Origin: Aegilops tauschii subsp. strangulata
Taxonomy: Eukaryota > Streptophyta > Magnoliopsida > Poales > Poaceae
Length of the DNA stretch: 64,000 nt
Direction of reading: 5' to 3'
Assembly: GCF_002575655.3 (NCBI RefSeq)
Contig: NC_053037.3
Location: 147,199,207 to 147,263,206, forward strand
Shown here: in pieces, positions 1 through 10,039 of the stretch
Layout of the letters: the number at the start of each line of letters is the position of its first letter
How positions within the stretch are numbered: position 1 is the first letter of the stretch
Program-made: the position numbers and the translations under genes
The notes under the pieces: generated by a model
Told to the model about the DNA's origin: nothing
Databases searched by the model: none
What the model saw: only the letters and a program-made list of their open reading frames with translations

Positions 1-1372
1 TTTTTGTGTAGAAATAAAATTCTCGGAATGCGATGAAAATCAACGGAGAATTTTTCTGGAAAATATAAAAAATACTGGAACGAAGAGTTATCGGAGGGGC
101 AGCTCGTGGGCCCCACGAGGGTGGAGGGCGCGCCCCTGTGCCTCGTGGAATTCCCGTGGGGCCCCCTGACTTGTTCTCGACGCCTACCTCTCCTATAAAT
201 ACCCAAACCTCCAGAAAATAACCTAGATCGGAAGTTCCACCGCCGCAAGCCTCTGTAGCCACGAGAAATCAATCTAGGCCCTCTCTGGCACCCTGCCGGA
301 GGGGGCCATCATCACGGGAGGCCATGGGGGAGGATCCAGAGGGGCCATCATTGCCATGAAGGCCAAAAACCAGAGGGAGAACCTCTGCCCATCTAGGGGG
401 TTAGCCATGGAGGAGGAAGCAAAAGGGGGGAACCTCTCCTCCTATCTCTCTCGGTGACGCCGGAGTGCCATCGGGAGGGGAATCATCGCCGCGGTGATCA
501 TCTTCATCAACATCACCATCATCATCACCATCCTCATCTCTTTTATGCGGTCCACTCTCCCGCACCCCGCTGTAATCCCTACTTGAACATGGTGCTTTAT
601 GCCACATATTATGATCCAATGATGTGTTGCCATCCTATGATGTTTTGAGTAGATATCCTTTGTCTTTGGGTTGATTGATGATCTAGATTGGTATGAGTTG
701 TATGTTTTATTTCAATGCTGTCCTATTGTGCCCTCCGTGTCGCACAAGCGTGAGGGATTCCCGCCGTAGGGTGTTGCAATACGTTCATGATTCGCTTATA
801 GTGGGTTGCTTGAGTGACAGAAGCATAAACCCGAGTAAGGGGGTTGTTGCGTATGGGATAAAGTGGACTTGATGCTTTAATGCTATGGTTGGGTTTTACC
901 TTAATGATCTTTAGTAGTTGCGGATGCTTGCTAGAGTTCCAATCATAAGTGCATATGATCCAAGAAGAGAAAGTATGTTAGCTTATGCCTCTCCCTCATA
1001 TGAAATTGCAATAGTGATTACCGGTCTTGTTAACAATTGCCTAGGATAATTCCGCACACCGACCCATCATTATTCCACACTCGCTATTTATAATATTTAG
1101 TAATATATTCTAACTTTATGATAACAGCACCTACTTTTTTGTTTTAGCTCTCCGATACCATGCAAAGTTATCCTCTTCATACCCACAACGTAGTTTTATT
1201 TCTTGTTTCTAGTTGGAAGCAAACGTTCGGTGTACGTAGAGTCGTATCAGTGGCAGATAGGACTTGAGAGAATATTGATCTTACCTTTAGCTCCTTGTGG
1301 GTTCGACACTCCATACTTATCACTTCCACCTTTGGGAATTGCTACGTTGGTTCCCTGCACTTGGGGATTATC
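1..1372 (+). repeat. F: 3' part of a gypsy LTR inserted in A1
   Basis: This is the right-hand part of an LTR whose start lies left of the window. It ends in GGGGATTATCA at 1372, exactly where the A1 integrase reading frame resumes, so it marks an insertion into A1. The sequence contains a GC-rich inverted repeat (CCACGAGG 113-120, core GGCGCGCC 127-134, CCTCGTGG 141-148) and a TATA box (TATAAAT, 194-200), so transcription runs on the plus strand. A CAT/CAC-rich run near 498-536 gives a spurious poly-His ORF. No gene is present. The type resembles other Triticeae gypsy LTRs seen further on, but I do not assign a family name. The left TSD is out of view. Confidence 0.75.
194..200 (+). promoter_or_regulatory. 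TATA box of LTR F
   Basis: TATAAAT lies 46 bases downstream of the GC-rich hairpin (113-148), the same order as in the LTRs of A1, A2, S and D. It is the likely core promoter at the U3/R boundary; the transcription start is not determinable from sequence alone. Confidence 0.6.
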
Positions 1373-1583
1373 AGGCCCCTATGTCATCGAGGAGGTTTAC
1401 CAGTCTGGAGCCATCAAAATAAATAATTTCGAAGGCACTAACCCGAAGGTTGTTAATGGGCAACGAATAAAGCATTATATTTCAGGTACGCCTATTAACG
1501 TTGAAAGTAATATTATCCAAACTTTGACACCGGAAGGACACATAAAAGAGTCCTTCCGGAACACTCCAGAATCGTCAAAATAA
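1373..1583 (+). pseudogene. pol: A1 integrase C-terminus (partial pol)
   Basis: About 70 codons end at TAA 1581-1583. The translation aligns without gaps to the last part of the A2 polyprotein (the region around [20 protein letters not shown]). This is the tail of integrase after the catalytic core; in the family it helps bind DNA. The 5' side is cut by the F insertion at 1372/1373, so the apparent ATG at 1203 lies in F and is not a real start. The remainder of pol should lie left of F, beyond the window. Confidence 0.85.
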
Positions 1584-1695
1584 GGAGGTACATGAACGGT
1601 AAGTAAACGGACTCCGAAAAATCTGCAAAAATATTTTTTATCAGTTTTGGAATATTTTAAAATTTTGGAAATAAAGAAACTTCCAGGAAGCGTCC

Positions 1696-1816
1696 CCTGG
1701 TGGGCACAAGATACCAGGGCGCGCCAGGCTCAGGTGGGTTGTGCCGACCTGGGACACCTCACGTACTCTGCTTTTCTCCCATATGCTTGTCCTCCAAGAT
1801 AAAAAATCTATATATA
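1696..1816 (+). promoter_or_regulatory. A1 internal promoter-like module (hairpin plus TATA)
   Basis: Between pol and the extra ORF lies a GC-rich imperfect inverted repeat: GGCACAA at 1703-1709 pairs with TTGTGCC at 1739-1745, around a GGCGCGCC core at 1718-1725. A TATA-like TATATATA follows at about 1808-1815. The same arrangement, and much of the same sequence, occurs in this element's own LTR at 4140-4191 with TATATAA at 4227. That suggests an internal promoter for the downstream ORF. Promoter activity is inferred, not shown. Confidence 0.5.
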
Positions 1817-1906
1817 CTTCCCGAACCTGTTAACCACCGTATCGCGGAGAAAATCCTCTGTTCTCTTTTCTTGCTATTTGTGGTCAGATTTGTCAAGCTA
1901 GGCATC

Positions 1907-2305
1907 ATGTCTTCCTGCTCCTCCAACCACATGGAAGAAGATGCTTGGCTGATGAAGATCGAGACAAAGAGAGAGGAGCCCACGGACGCTATCACGGGTG
2001 ACAAGGGCAAGGAAACTACCGTAGATCCATCCCCGGTGGCAACACAAGCACTGTTGGCCGAGGAGGGGGAGGAAGATATCCTTAAACCCTATCTTAGTCA
2101 CCTTAATCCTACTGAGATTGAAGCTTTTCGTGTCTTTGAAACGGTTTGCACACAAAATAAGTATCTCACCCGTGAAAATATTCTGCATCAAGAGCATATC
2201 ACCTATCTCCGGAGCGTCATCCATCGGCTGCAGGATCTCTTAACCCTTAAGGACAAGATCGCTTCATCACCACCATCACCTTCTTCACCACCAAAGGAGA
2301 ACTGA
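1907..2305 (+). CDS. A1 extra ORF: small predicted coiled-coil protein
   Basis: An intact 132-codon ORF lies between pol and the 3' LTR, where Athila-group elements often carry an extra or 'env-like' ORF. I chose the ATG at 1907 because A2 has the equivalent start (GGCATCATGTC context) and similarity begins there. The first half is acidic and charged (DAWLMKIE, then a Lys/Glu-rich stretch). The second half (about residues 75-120) has heptad-like Leu/Ile spacing with conserved TEIEAF, NKYLT and ENIL, and suggests a coiled coil. The tail is Ser/Pro-rich. I see no signal peptide or membrane segment, so it does not look like an envelope glycoprotein. A pyrimidine-rich tract ending in CAG at 1887 may be a 3' splice site. 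Function unknown. Confidence 0.65.
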   Translation: MSSCSSNHMEEDAWLMKIETKREEPTDAITGDKGKETTVDPSPVATQALLAEEGEEDILKPYLSHLNPTEIEAFRVFETVCTQNKYLTRENILHQEHITYLRSVIHRLQDLLTLKDKIASSPPSPSSPPKEN

Positions 2306-3847
2306 GTATCGGGTATGGGCACTCCCCTTGGCTTCCGCCAAGTTTGGGGAGGTGCCCCGGTATCGTATCATCCCACTATCTTTTTGCTTAGTTTAGTTCA
2401 ATCTTTTGCTTAGATGAATAAAGTTTAGTTCGATCTTTTCTTCTTTGAGAGTTTCCTTAGTGATCTATCATTGTTATCATGTGCAAGTTATATAATAAAG
2501 TTAGTTTGAGTTTTTACTTTCTTTACTTTCAATTTGCAAATAAAGAAAAGAAAAAGAGAAAGAAAGCAAACAAAAGAAAGGAAATAAACCAATAAGATCA
2601 TATACTAATCCTATGGTAGGTGATAGAACCACATAAGGAAAAGTATAAGTAAGAAAATTTTATTAGAGATTGACAAACATAGCATTGGTCAGTGATGCAA
2701 CTCATGAAAGAATTAATAAGGGAAGGGAAGATTCACATATAAATATACTACCCTAGAAATCTTTTGTGATTGTGAGCGCTCATCGAAATATTATATGCCA
2801 AAATTGTTGACGTTGGACAAGGAGGACAACATAATGGTTTATGTATGTTTATATTCACATAGAAGTCATATTGTCATAGATCCTTTAACATGTGATGCTT
2901 GCCCCCTATCTTTGCTAGCCAAAAATTCCGCACTAAGTAGAGATACTACTTGTGCATCCAAAAACCCTTAAACCCAAATCTTTTTCAAGTGTCCACCATA
3001 CGTACCTAGGGATTGAACAAGATCCCTCAAGTAAGTTTTCATCAATGCAAAAAGGCAATAAAAATTGCTTCTAAATATGTGAGATCATTTAGTGTAAGAA
3101 AAAATTGAGCGTTGTACGAACTTGGATGACAAAGAATAAAAGTGACATACTGCATAATAAAGGTTGTCATCTTAAGGGGCAATACAACGTGACGTTCTCT
3201 TGCACTAAGGGATTGAGCACGCAAACAAATAAGCGTATGGCAACCTCCGCTTCCCTCTGCGAAGGGCTTATCTTTTACTTTTATGCCAAGAGTCAAAGTT
3301 TTCCTTCTATTCCTTTTATTTTTTCTCCTTCGGCAAGCATCATATGGTGAGGAAAGATCTAGGCACATATGTCCAGTTGAATATAGATAGCATGAGTTAT
3401 TATTGTTGACATCACCCTTGAGGTGAGTATGTTGGGAGGCGAAACTATAAGCCCCTATCTTTCTATGTGTCTGGTTGAAACATTTTTCTCATGTGTACAA
3501 GGTCAGTGTTAGCAATCATAGAAGACTATATGATGGTTGAGTATGTGGACTTGCTTAAGGGCTCCGACACGTGACCCTTCCTGAAAAGATGATGAATTGT
3601 AGTTGCAAAGTTGACTGAGAACATAGTTTGTTGGTTTCAGAGTTTTTGCTTTATACTTCAATTGTGTGATGAACTATTACTTATTCACGAGAAGTGTATG
3701 ATAAAAGTTTTATGTTTAAATTTGTTGTTGTTATAATAATCAACATGATGCTTCTATGTCCGTATTTTGTTTTTATCGACACCTCTCTCTGAAAGCATGT
3801 GGACATGTCTTTCGATTTTGGTTTTCGCTTGAGGACAAGCGAGGTCT
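2306..3847 (+). other. A1 3' non-coding region
   Basis: About 1.5 kb of AT-rich DNA without a supported gene. Just after the extra ORF is a PPT-like sequence (CAAGTTTGGGGAGGTGCCC) followed by CGGTATCGTATC, matched in A2. Around 3251-3267 is the short conserved hairpin CTTCCCTCTGCGAAGGG, also present in A2 and S. A purine-rich AAAGAAAAG run lies at about 2536-2590. ORFs at 3042-3368 (-) and 3105-3350 (+) are chance frames. Confidence 0.7.
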
Positions 3848-3861
3848 AAGCTTGGGGGAGT
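3848..3861 (+). other. A1 polypurine tract
   Basis: AAGCTTGGGGGAGT lies directly before the 3' LTR start TGATACGTCC. It would prime plus-strand DNA synthesis. The A2 PPT is identical. Confidence 0.9.
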
Positions 3862-5379
3862 TGATACGTCCATTTTAAATCATGTTTTCTTACTGTTATT
3901 TATAATGTTTTTATCCATAATAATGCTTTTTGTAGTAATTCTAATGCCTTTTCTCTCATAATTTGCAAGGAACACACCAAGAGGGAGAATTCCGGCAGCT
4001 GGAAATCTGGACCTCGAAAAGCTACGTCAGGCCACCTATTCTGCACAACTCCAAATGAGCTAAAACTTCACGGAGACTTTTTATGGATTATTTAAGGAAT
4101 ATTGGAGCCAATAAACACCAGAGGGGGCCACCAGGTGGGCACAACCCACCTGGGCGCGCCAGGCCCCCCTGGCGCGCCCTGGTGGGTTGTGGCCTCCTCG
4201 GCTCACCTACGGTGCCCATCTTTTGGTATATAAGTCATTTTGACCTAGAAAAAAATGGGGGAGAGCCTTTTGGGACGATGCACCGCCGTCTCGAGGCGGA
4301 ACTTTGGCAGGAGCACTTTTGCCCTCCGGTGGAGCGATTCTGCTGGGGGAACTTCCCTCCCGGATGGGGAAATCATTGTCATCATCATCACCATCAACTC
4401 TCCCATCTTGGGGAGGGAAATCTCCATCAACATATTCACCAGCACCATCTCATCTCAAACCTAGTTCATCTCTTGTATTCAATCCTATTACCGGAACTAT
4501 AGATTGTTGCTAGGGGGTGACTAGTAGTGTTGATTACATCTTGTAGTTGATTACTCTATGGTTTATTTGGTGGAATATTATATGTTCAGATCCATTATGC
4601 ATATTAATACCCCTCTGATCATGAGCATGTTTGTTGTTGGTGAGTAGTCACTTTCGTTCTTGAGGTCACGGGATAAATCATGTTGCAAGTAATCATGTGA
4701 ATTTGATATGTGTTTGATATTTTGATAGTATGTATGTTGTGATTCCCTTAGTGGTGTCATGTGAACGTTGACTACATGACACTTCACCATATTTGGGCCT
4801 AAGGGAATGCATTGTGGAGTAGTAAATAGATGGTGGGTTGTGAGAGTGACAGAAACTTAAACCCCAGTTTATGCATTATTCCGTAAGGGACCGATTGGAT
4901 CCTAGAGTTCATTGCTATGGTTAGGATTTATCCTTAATACTTTTCTCGTAGTTGCGAATGCTTGCGGGAGGGTTAATCATAAGAAGGAGGTTTGTTCAAG
5001 TAAGAACATCACCTAAGCACCGGTCCACCCACATATCAAATTATCAAAGTAGCGAACACAAATCAAACCAACATGATGAAAGTGACTAGATGAAATTCCC
5101 GTGTGCCCTCAAGAACACTTTGCTTATCATAAGAGACCATTTTGGCATGTCCTTTGCCTCAAAAGGATTGGGCTACATTGTTGCATACTCATTGCTACTA
5201 TCGTTATTTGCTCGTTACCAATTATCTTGCTATCAAACTACTCGCTACTTATAGTTTCAGCACATGCAGACATTACCTTACTGAAAACTACTTGTCATTT
5301 CCTTCTGCTCCTCGTTGGGTTCGACACTCTTACTTATCAAAAAGAGCTACAACTGATCCCCTATACTTGTGGGTCATCA
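3862..5379 (+). repeat. A1 3' LTR
   Basis: The 1,518-bp LTR starts TGATACGTCC after the PPT and ends TGTGGGTCATCA. It contains a nearly perfect 24-bp inverted repeat (4140-4163 against 4168-4191, one mismatch, loop CCCC) with GGCGCGCC in each arm, then TATATAA at 4227-4233. The A2 LTR shares both ends and much of the body. A CATCATCACC run near 4377-4400 explains the His-rich ORF. No host gene. Confidence 0.9.
4227..4233 (+). promoter_or_regulatory. TATA box of the A1 LTR
   Basis: TATATAA sits 36 bases after the end of the 24-bp hairpin arms. In S the spacing from hairpin to TATA is also 36 bases, which suggests that this distance is constrained. Confidence 0.65.
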
Positions 5380-6204
5380 ATGGCCTGTGCTACCGTTCCC
5401 TTGAATTTTAATGCGTTCCTAGAGAAAGCTAAGTTGAAAGATGATGGTAGCAACTACACGGACTGGGTCCGTAAATTGAGGATTATCGTCATTGCTGCAC
5501 AGAAGAATTACATCCTGGAAGCACCACTAGGTGCAAGGCCTGCTGCAGGAGCAACTCCGAATGTTATGAACGTATGGCAGACTTAGGTTGATGACTACTC
5601 GATAGTTTACTGTGCCATGATTTACGGCCTAGAAATACTTCAAAGATGTTTTGAACATCATGGAGCATATGAAGTGTTCCAGGAGTTGAAGTTAATATTT
5701 CAAGCAAATGCCTGACTTGAGAGATATGAAGTCTCCAACAAGTTCTATAGCTGCAAGATGGAGGAGAATAGTTCTGTTAGTGAACACATACTCAGAATAT
5801 CTGGGTACCATAACCACTTCACTCAACTGGGAGTTAATCTTCCTGATGATAGTGTCATTGACAGAGTTCTTCAATCACTGCCACCAAGCTATAAAGGCTT
5901 CGTGATGAACTATAACATGCAAGGGATGGAAAAGACAATTCCCGAGCTCTTCGCGATGCTAAAGGCTGCGGAGGTAGAAATCAAGAAGGAGCATCAAGTG
6001 TTAATAGTGAACAAGACCACTAGTTTCAAGAAAAAGGGCAAAGGGAAGAAAGGGAACTTCAAGAAGACTACCAAGCAAGTTGCTACTCCCGGGAAGAAGC
6101 CCAAGTCTGGACCTAAGCCTGAAACCGAGTGCTTCTACTACAAAGGGACTGGTCACTGGAAGCGGAACCGCCCCAAGTATTTGGCGGATAAGAAGGATGG
6201 CTAA
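5380..6204 (+). pseudogene. gag: C1 gag (capsid/nucleocapsid), decayed
   Basis: One reading frame covers about 274 codons from the ATG at 5380, which abuts the A1 LTR. The UBN2-type gag region is recognisable. Near 6130-6171 is a CCHC-like knuckle, but two of its Cys positions read Tyr and Arg (CFYYKGTGHWKRNR), so zinc binding is probably lost. Nonsense codons occur at 5584-5586 (TAG, probably from CAG) and 5713-5715 (TGA, probably from CGA); a TAA at 6202-6204 separates it from protease. Gag packages the element RNA into cytoplasmic particles. Confidence 0.85.
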
Positions 6205-6507
6205 GTGAAAGGTATATTTGATATACATGTTATTGATGTGTACTTTACTAATGCTCGTAGTAGCGTCTGGGTATTTGATACTGGTTCTGTTGCTCATATT
6301 TGCAACTCGAAACAGGGGCTACGGATTAAACGAAGATTGGCTAAGGACGAGGTGATGATGCGCGTCGGAAATGGTTCCAAGGTCGATGTGATCGCCGTCG
6401 GCATGCTACCTCTACATCTACCTTCGGGATTAGTTTTAGACCTGAATAATTGTTATTTGGTGCCAGCGTTGAGCATGAACATTATATCTGGATCTTGTTT
6501 GATGTGA
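6205..6507 (+). pseudogene. pol: C1 aspartic protease, decayed
   Basis: It continues in the gag frame and contains the catalytic triad in the context VFDTGSVAH (about residues 24-32). The family enzyme cleaves the Copia polyprotein. The frame ends at TGA 6505-6507, which probably was CGA, since the reading frame and similarity continue downstream. Confidence 0.8.
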
Positions 6508-7766
6508 GACGATTATTCATTTAAATCAAAGAATAATGGTTGTTCTATTTCTATGAGTAATATCTTTTATGGTCATGCACCCTTGATGAGTGGTCTATTT
6601 TTGTTGAATGTCGATCGTAGTGATACACATATTCATAATATTGAAGCCAAAAGATGCAAGGTTAATAATGATAGTGCAACTTATTTGTGGCACTGCCGTT
6701 TAGGTCATATTGGTGTAAAGCGCATGAAGAAACTCCATGCTGATGGGCTTTTGGAATCACTTGACGCTTGCGAACCATGCCTCATGGGCAAGATGACTAA
6801 AACTTCATTCTCCGGAACAATGGAGCGAGCAACTGACTTATTGGAAATAATACATACTGATGTATGCAGTTCTATGAGTGTTGAGGCTCGTGGCGGGGGT
6901 ATCGTTATTTTCTGACCTTCACAGATGATTTGAGCGGATATGGGTATATCTACTTAATGAAACATAAGTCTGAAACATTTAAAAAGCTCAAAGAATTTCA
7001 GAGTGGAGTGGAAAATCATCGTAACAAGAAAATAAAGTTTCTATGATCTGATCGTGGAGGTGAATATTTGAGTTACGAGTTTGGTCTTCATTTGAAACAA
7101 TGTGGAATAGTTTCGCAACTCACGCCACCTGGAACACCACAACGTAATGGTGTGTCCGAACGTCGTAACCATACTTTATTAGATATGGTGCGATCTATGA
7201 TGTCTCTTACCGATTTACCATTATCGTTTTGGGGTTATGCTTTAGAGACGGCTGCATTCACGTTAAATAGGGCACCATCTAAATCCGTTGAGATGACACC
7301 ATATGAATTGTGGTTTGGCAAGAAACTTAAGCCGTCGTTTCTTAAAGTTTGGGGCTGCGATGCTTATGTGAAAAAGCTTCAACCTCATAAGCTCGAACCC
7401 AAATCGGACAAGTGCATCTTCATAGGATACCCAAAAGAAACTGTTGGGTACACCTTCTATCACAGATCCGAAGGCAAGACATTTTTTGCTAAGAATGGAT
7501 CCCTTCTAGAGAAGGAGTTTCTCTCAAAAGAAGTGAATGGGAGGAAAGTAGAACTTGATGAGGTAGTGGTACCTTCTCTCGAATTGGAAAATGGTTCATC
7601 ACAGAAATCAGTTCCAGTGATGCCTACACGAATTAGTGAGGAAGTTAATGATGATGATCATGAAACTTCAGATCAAGTTACTACTGAACCTCGTAGGTCA
7701 ACCAGAGTACGGTCCGCACCAGAGTGGTACGTATCCTGTTCTGGAAGTCATGTTACTAGACCATGA
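6508..7766 (+). pseudogene. pol: C1 integrase, frameshifted
   Basis: The GAG-pre-integrase domain (6553-6915) has its HHCC zinc-finger residues, including LWHCRLGH and CEPCLMGK. A single-base insertion in a G run near 6895-6900 shifts the frame. The catalytic core continues to 7766 in another frame with HTDVC, SDRGGE and the Glu of QRNGVSERRN. A TGA at 7044-7046 lies just before SDRGG (probably from CGA). A 2-base deletion near 7727 shifts the frame before RT. Integrase inserts cDNA into the chromosome; this copy cannot be made. Confidence 0.85.
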
Positions 7767-8976
7767 CGAACCTAAGAATTATGAGGAAGTGATGATGAGC
7801 CCAAATTCCGCGAAATGGCTTGAGGCCATGAATTATGAGATGGGATCCATGTATGAGAACAAAGTGTGGACTTTGGTTGACTTGCCCGATGATCGGCAAG
7901 CCATAGAGAATAAATGGATCTTCAAGAAGAAGACTGACGTTGACGGTAATGTTACTATCTACAAAGCTCAACTTGTTGCAAAAGGTTTTCGACAAGTTCA
8001 AGGGGTTGACTACGATGAGACCTTCTCACCCGTAGCGATGTTTAAGTTTGTCCGAATCATGTTAGCAATTGCCGCATTTTATGATTATGAAATTTGGCAA
8101 ATGGATGTGAAAACTGCATTCCTTAATGGATTTCTTAAAGAAGAGTTGCATATGATGCACCTAGAAGGTTTTGTCGATCCTAAAGGTGCTAACAAAGTGT
8201 GCAAGCTCCAGCGATCCATTTATGGACTCGTGCAAGCATCTCGGAGTTGGAATATACGCTTTGATAGTGTGATCAAAGCATATGGTTTTATACAGACTTT
8301 TGGAGAAGCCTGTATTTACAAGAAAGTGAGTGGGAGCTCCGTAGCATTTCTAATATTATATGTGGATAATGTATTGTTGATTGGAAATAATACAGAATTT
8401 CTGGATAGCATAAAGGATACTTGAATAAGATTTTTTTTAATGAAAGACCTCGGTGAAGCTGCTTATATATTAGGCATCAAGATCTATAGAGATAGATCAA
8501 GACGCTTAGTTGGACTTTCACAAAGCACATACCTTGATAAAGTTTTGAAGAAGTTCAAAATGGATCAGTCAAAGAAAGGGTTCTTGCCTATGTTACAAGG
8601 TGTGAAGTTGAGTCAGACTCAATGCTCGACCACTGCAGAAGATAGAGAGAAAATGAAAGTCATTCCCTATGCCTCAGCCATAGGTTCTATCATGTATGCA
8701 ATGTTGTGTACTAGACCTAATGTCTGCCTTGCTATAATTTTAGTAGGGAGCTACCAAAGTAATCCAGGAGTGGATCACTTGATAGCGGTCAAGAACATCC
8801 TGAAATACCTGAAAAGGACTAAGGATATGTTTCTCGTTTATGGAGGTGACAAAGACCTTGTCGTAAATGGTTACGTTGATGCAAGCTTTGACACAGATTC
8901 GGATGAATCTAAGTCACAAACTGGATACATATTTATATTGAATGGTAGAGCTGTCAGTTGGTGCAGTTCCAAATAG
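7767..8976 (+). pseudogene. pol: C1 reverse transcriptase, active-site mutant
   Basis: The Copia RT (RVT_2) is read from about 7740, with VDYDETFSPVA and WQMDVKTAFLNG. The usual YVDD active site reads YVDN, because codon 8368-8370 is AAT where C2 has an Asp. One catalytic metal ligand is therefore lost. A base is missing at about 8414 (KDT stop at 8422-8424), and the frame is restored shortly afterwards. The frame ends at TAG 8974-8976 in the RNase H region, where C2 reads Gln. Confidence 0.88.
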
Positions 8977-9300
8977 AGCGTCGTGGCGGGATCTACGTGT
9001 GAAGCGGAGTACATAGCTGCTTCGAAAGCAACAAATGAAGGAGTCTGGATGAAGGAGTTCATATCCGATCTAGGTGTGATACCTAGTGCATCGAGTCTAA
9101 TGAAAATCTTTTGTGAAAATACTGGAGCAATTGCCTTGGCGAAGGAATCCAGATTTCACGAGAGAACCAAACACATCAAGAGACGCTTCATAGAGATTTG
9201 CAAAATACATGTGGATCTGAATGTTGCAGACCCATTGACTAAGCCTCTTCCACGAGCAAAACATGATCAGTACCAAGAATCCATGGGTGTTACTATGTAA
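8977..9300 (+). pseudogene. pol: C1 RNase H end of pol
   Basis: The frame is unchanged after the stop at 8974-8976 and gives the Copia RNase H C-terminus (AGSTCEAEYIA, then DPLTKPLPRAKH) to TAA 9298-9300. Compared with C2 (about 23250-23285), about 33 bases are missing near 9188-9190, an in-frame deletion in the C-terminal helix region. The upstream RNase H part with DASFDTD is at about 8875-8900. Confidence 0.85.
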
Positions 9301-9320
9301 TCTAGATTATTGACTCTATT

Positions 9321-9333
9321 GCAAGTGGGGGAC
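9321..9333 (+). other. C1 polypurine tract
   Basis: GCAAGTGGGGGAC immediately precedes the LTR start TGAAGGAAATATG. It follows the pol stop by 20 bases, a typical Copia arrangement. Confidence 0.85.
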
Positions 9334-10039
9334 TGAAGGAAATATGCCCTGGAGGCAATAATAAAGTTGTTAGTTATATTTCCTTATATGATGATAAATG
9401 TTTATATTCATGCTAGAATTGTATTAACCAAAAACTTAGTACATGTGTGAATACATAGACAAACAGAGTGTCCCCAGTATGCCTCTACTTGACTGGCTCA
9501 TTAATCAAAGATGGTTAAGTTTCCTAGCCATGAACAGGATCACATCATTAGAGAATGATGTGATTGACTTGACCCGTCCGTTAGCTTAGCATTATGATCG
9601 TTTAGTTTATTGATATTGCTTTCTTCATAACTTATACATGTTCCTATGACTATGAGATTATGCAACTCCCCAATACCGGAGGAACACCTTGTGTGCTATC
9701 AAACGTCACAACGTAACTGGGCGATTATAAAGATGCTCTATAGGTGTCTCTGAAGGTGTTTGTTGGGTTGGCATAGATCGAGATTAGGATTTGTCACTCC
9801 GAGTATCGGAGAGTTATCTCTGGGCCCTCTCGGTAATGCACATCACTATAAGCCTTGCAAGCAATATGACTAATGAGTTAGTTATGGGATGATGTATTAC
9901 GGAATGAGTAAAGAGACTTGCCGGTAACGAGATTGAACTAGGTATGATGATACCGACGATCTAATCTCGGGCAAGAAACATACCGATGACAAAGGGAATA
10001 ACATATGTTGTTCATGTGGTTTGACCGATAAAGATCTTC
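9334..10039 (+). repeat. C1 3' LTR, first part
   Basis: The first 706 bases of the C1 3' LTR, starting TGAAGGAAATATGCCC. It stops at AAGATCTTC, where T is inserted; the last five bases (TCTTC, 10035-10039) are the TSD of T. The equivalent LTR of C2 reads straight through the same point. No gene. Confidence 0.92.
10035..10039. other. TSD of T, left copy
   Basis: TCTTC here and at 20773-20777 flank T exactly and mark a single integration event. Confidence 0.9.

Larger units (their letters stand above)
1373..5379 (+). mobile_element. A1: Athila-like Ty3/gypsy element, 3' portion
   Basis: The visible part runs from the integrase C-terminus (1373-1583), through an extra ORF (1907-2305) and about 1.5 kb of non-coding DNA, to a PPT and a full 3' LTR (3862-5379). 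Its pol end and extra ORF match those of A2 in order and sequence, so the two are related but clearly different families. Its left end is broken by F at 1372. Its right end abuts the first codons of C1 gag, so A1 inserted into C1; the expected TSD after the LTR would be ATGGC, but its partner is outside the window. Confidence 0.85.

Noticed and set aside
442..648. His-rich ORFs in both strands
   Set aside because: They come from a CAT/CAC repeat inside LTR F; the same occurs at 4377-4400 in the A1 LTR. No similarity or start context.
1203..1583. 126-codon chimeric ORF as a new gene
   Set aside because: It is the end of LTR F fused by chance to the A1 integrase tail.
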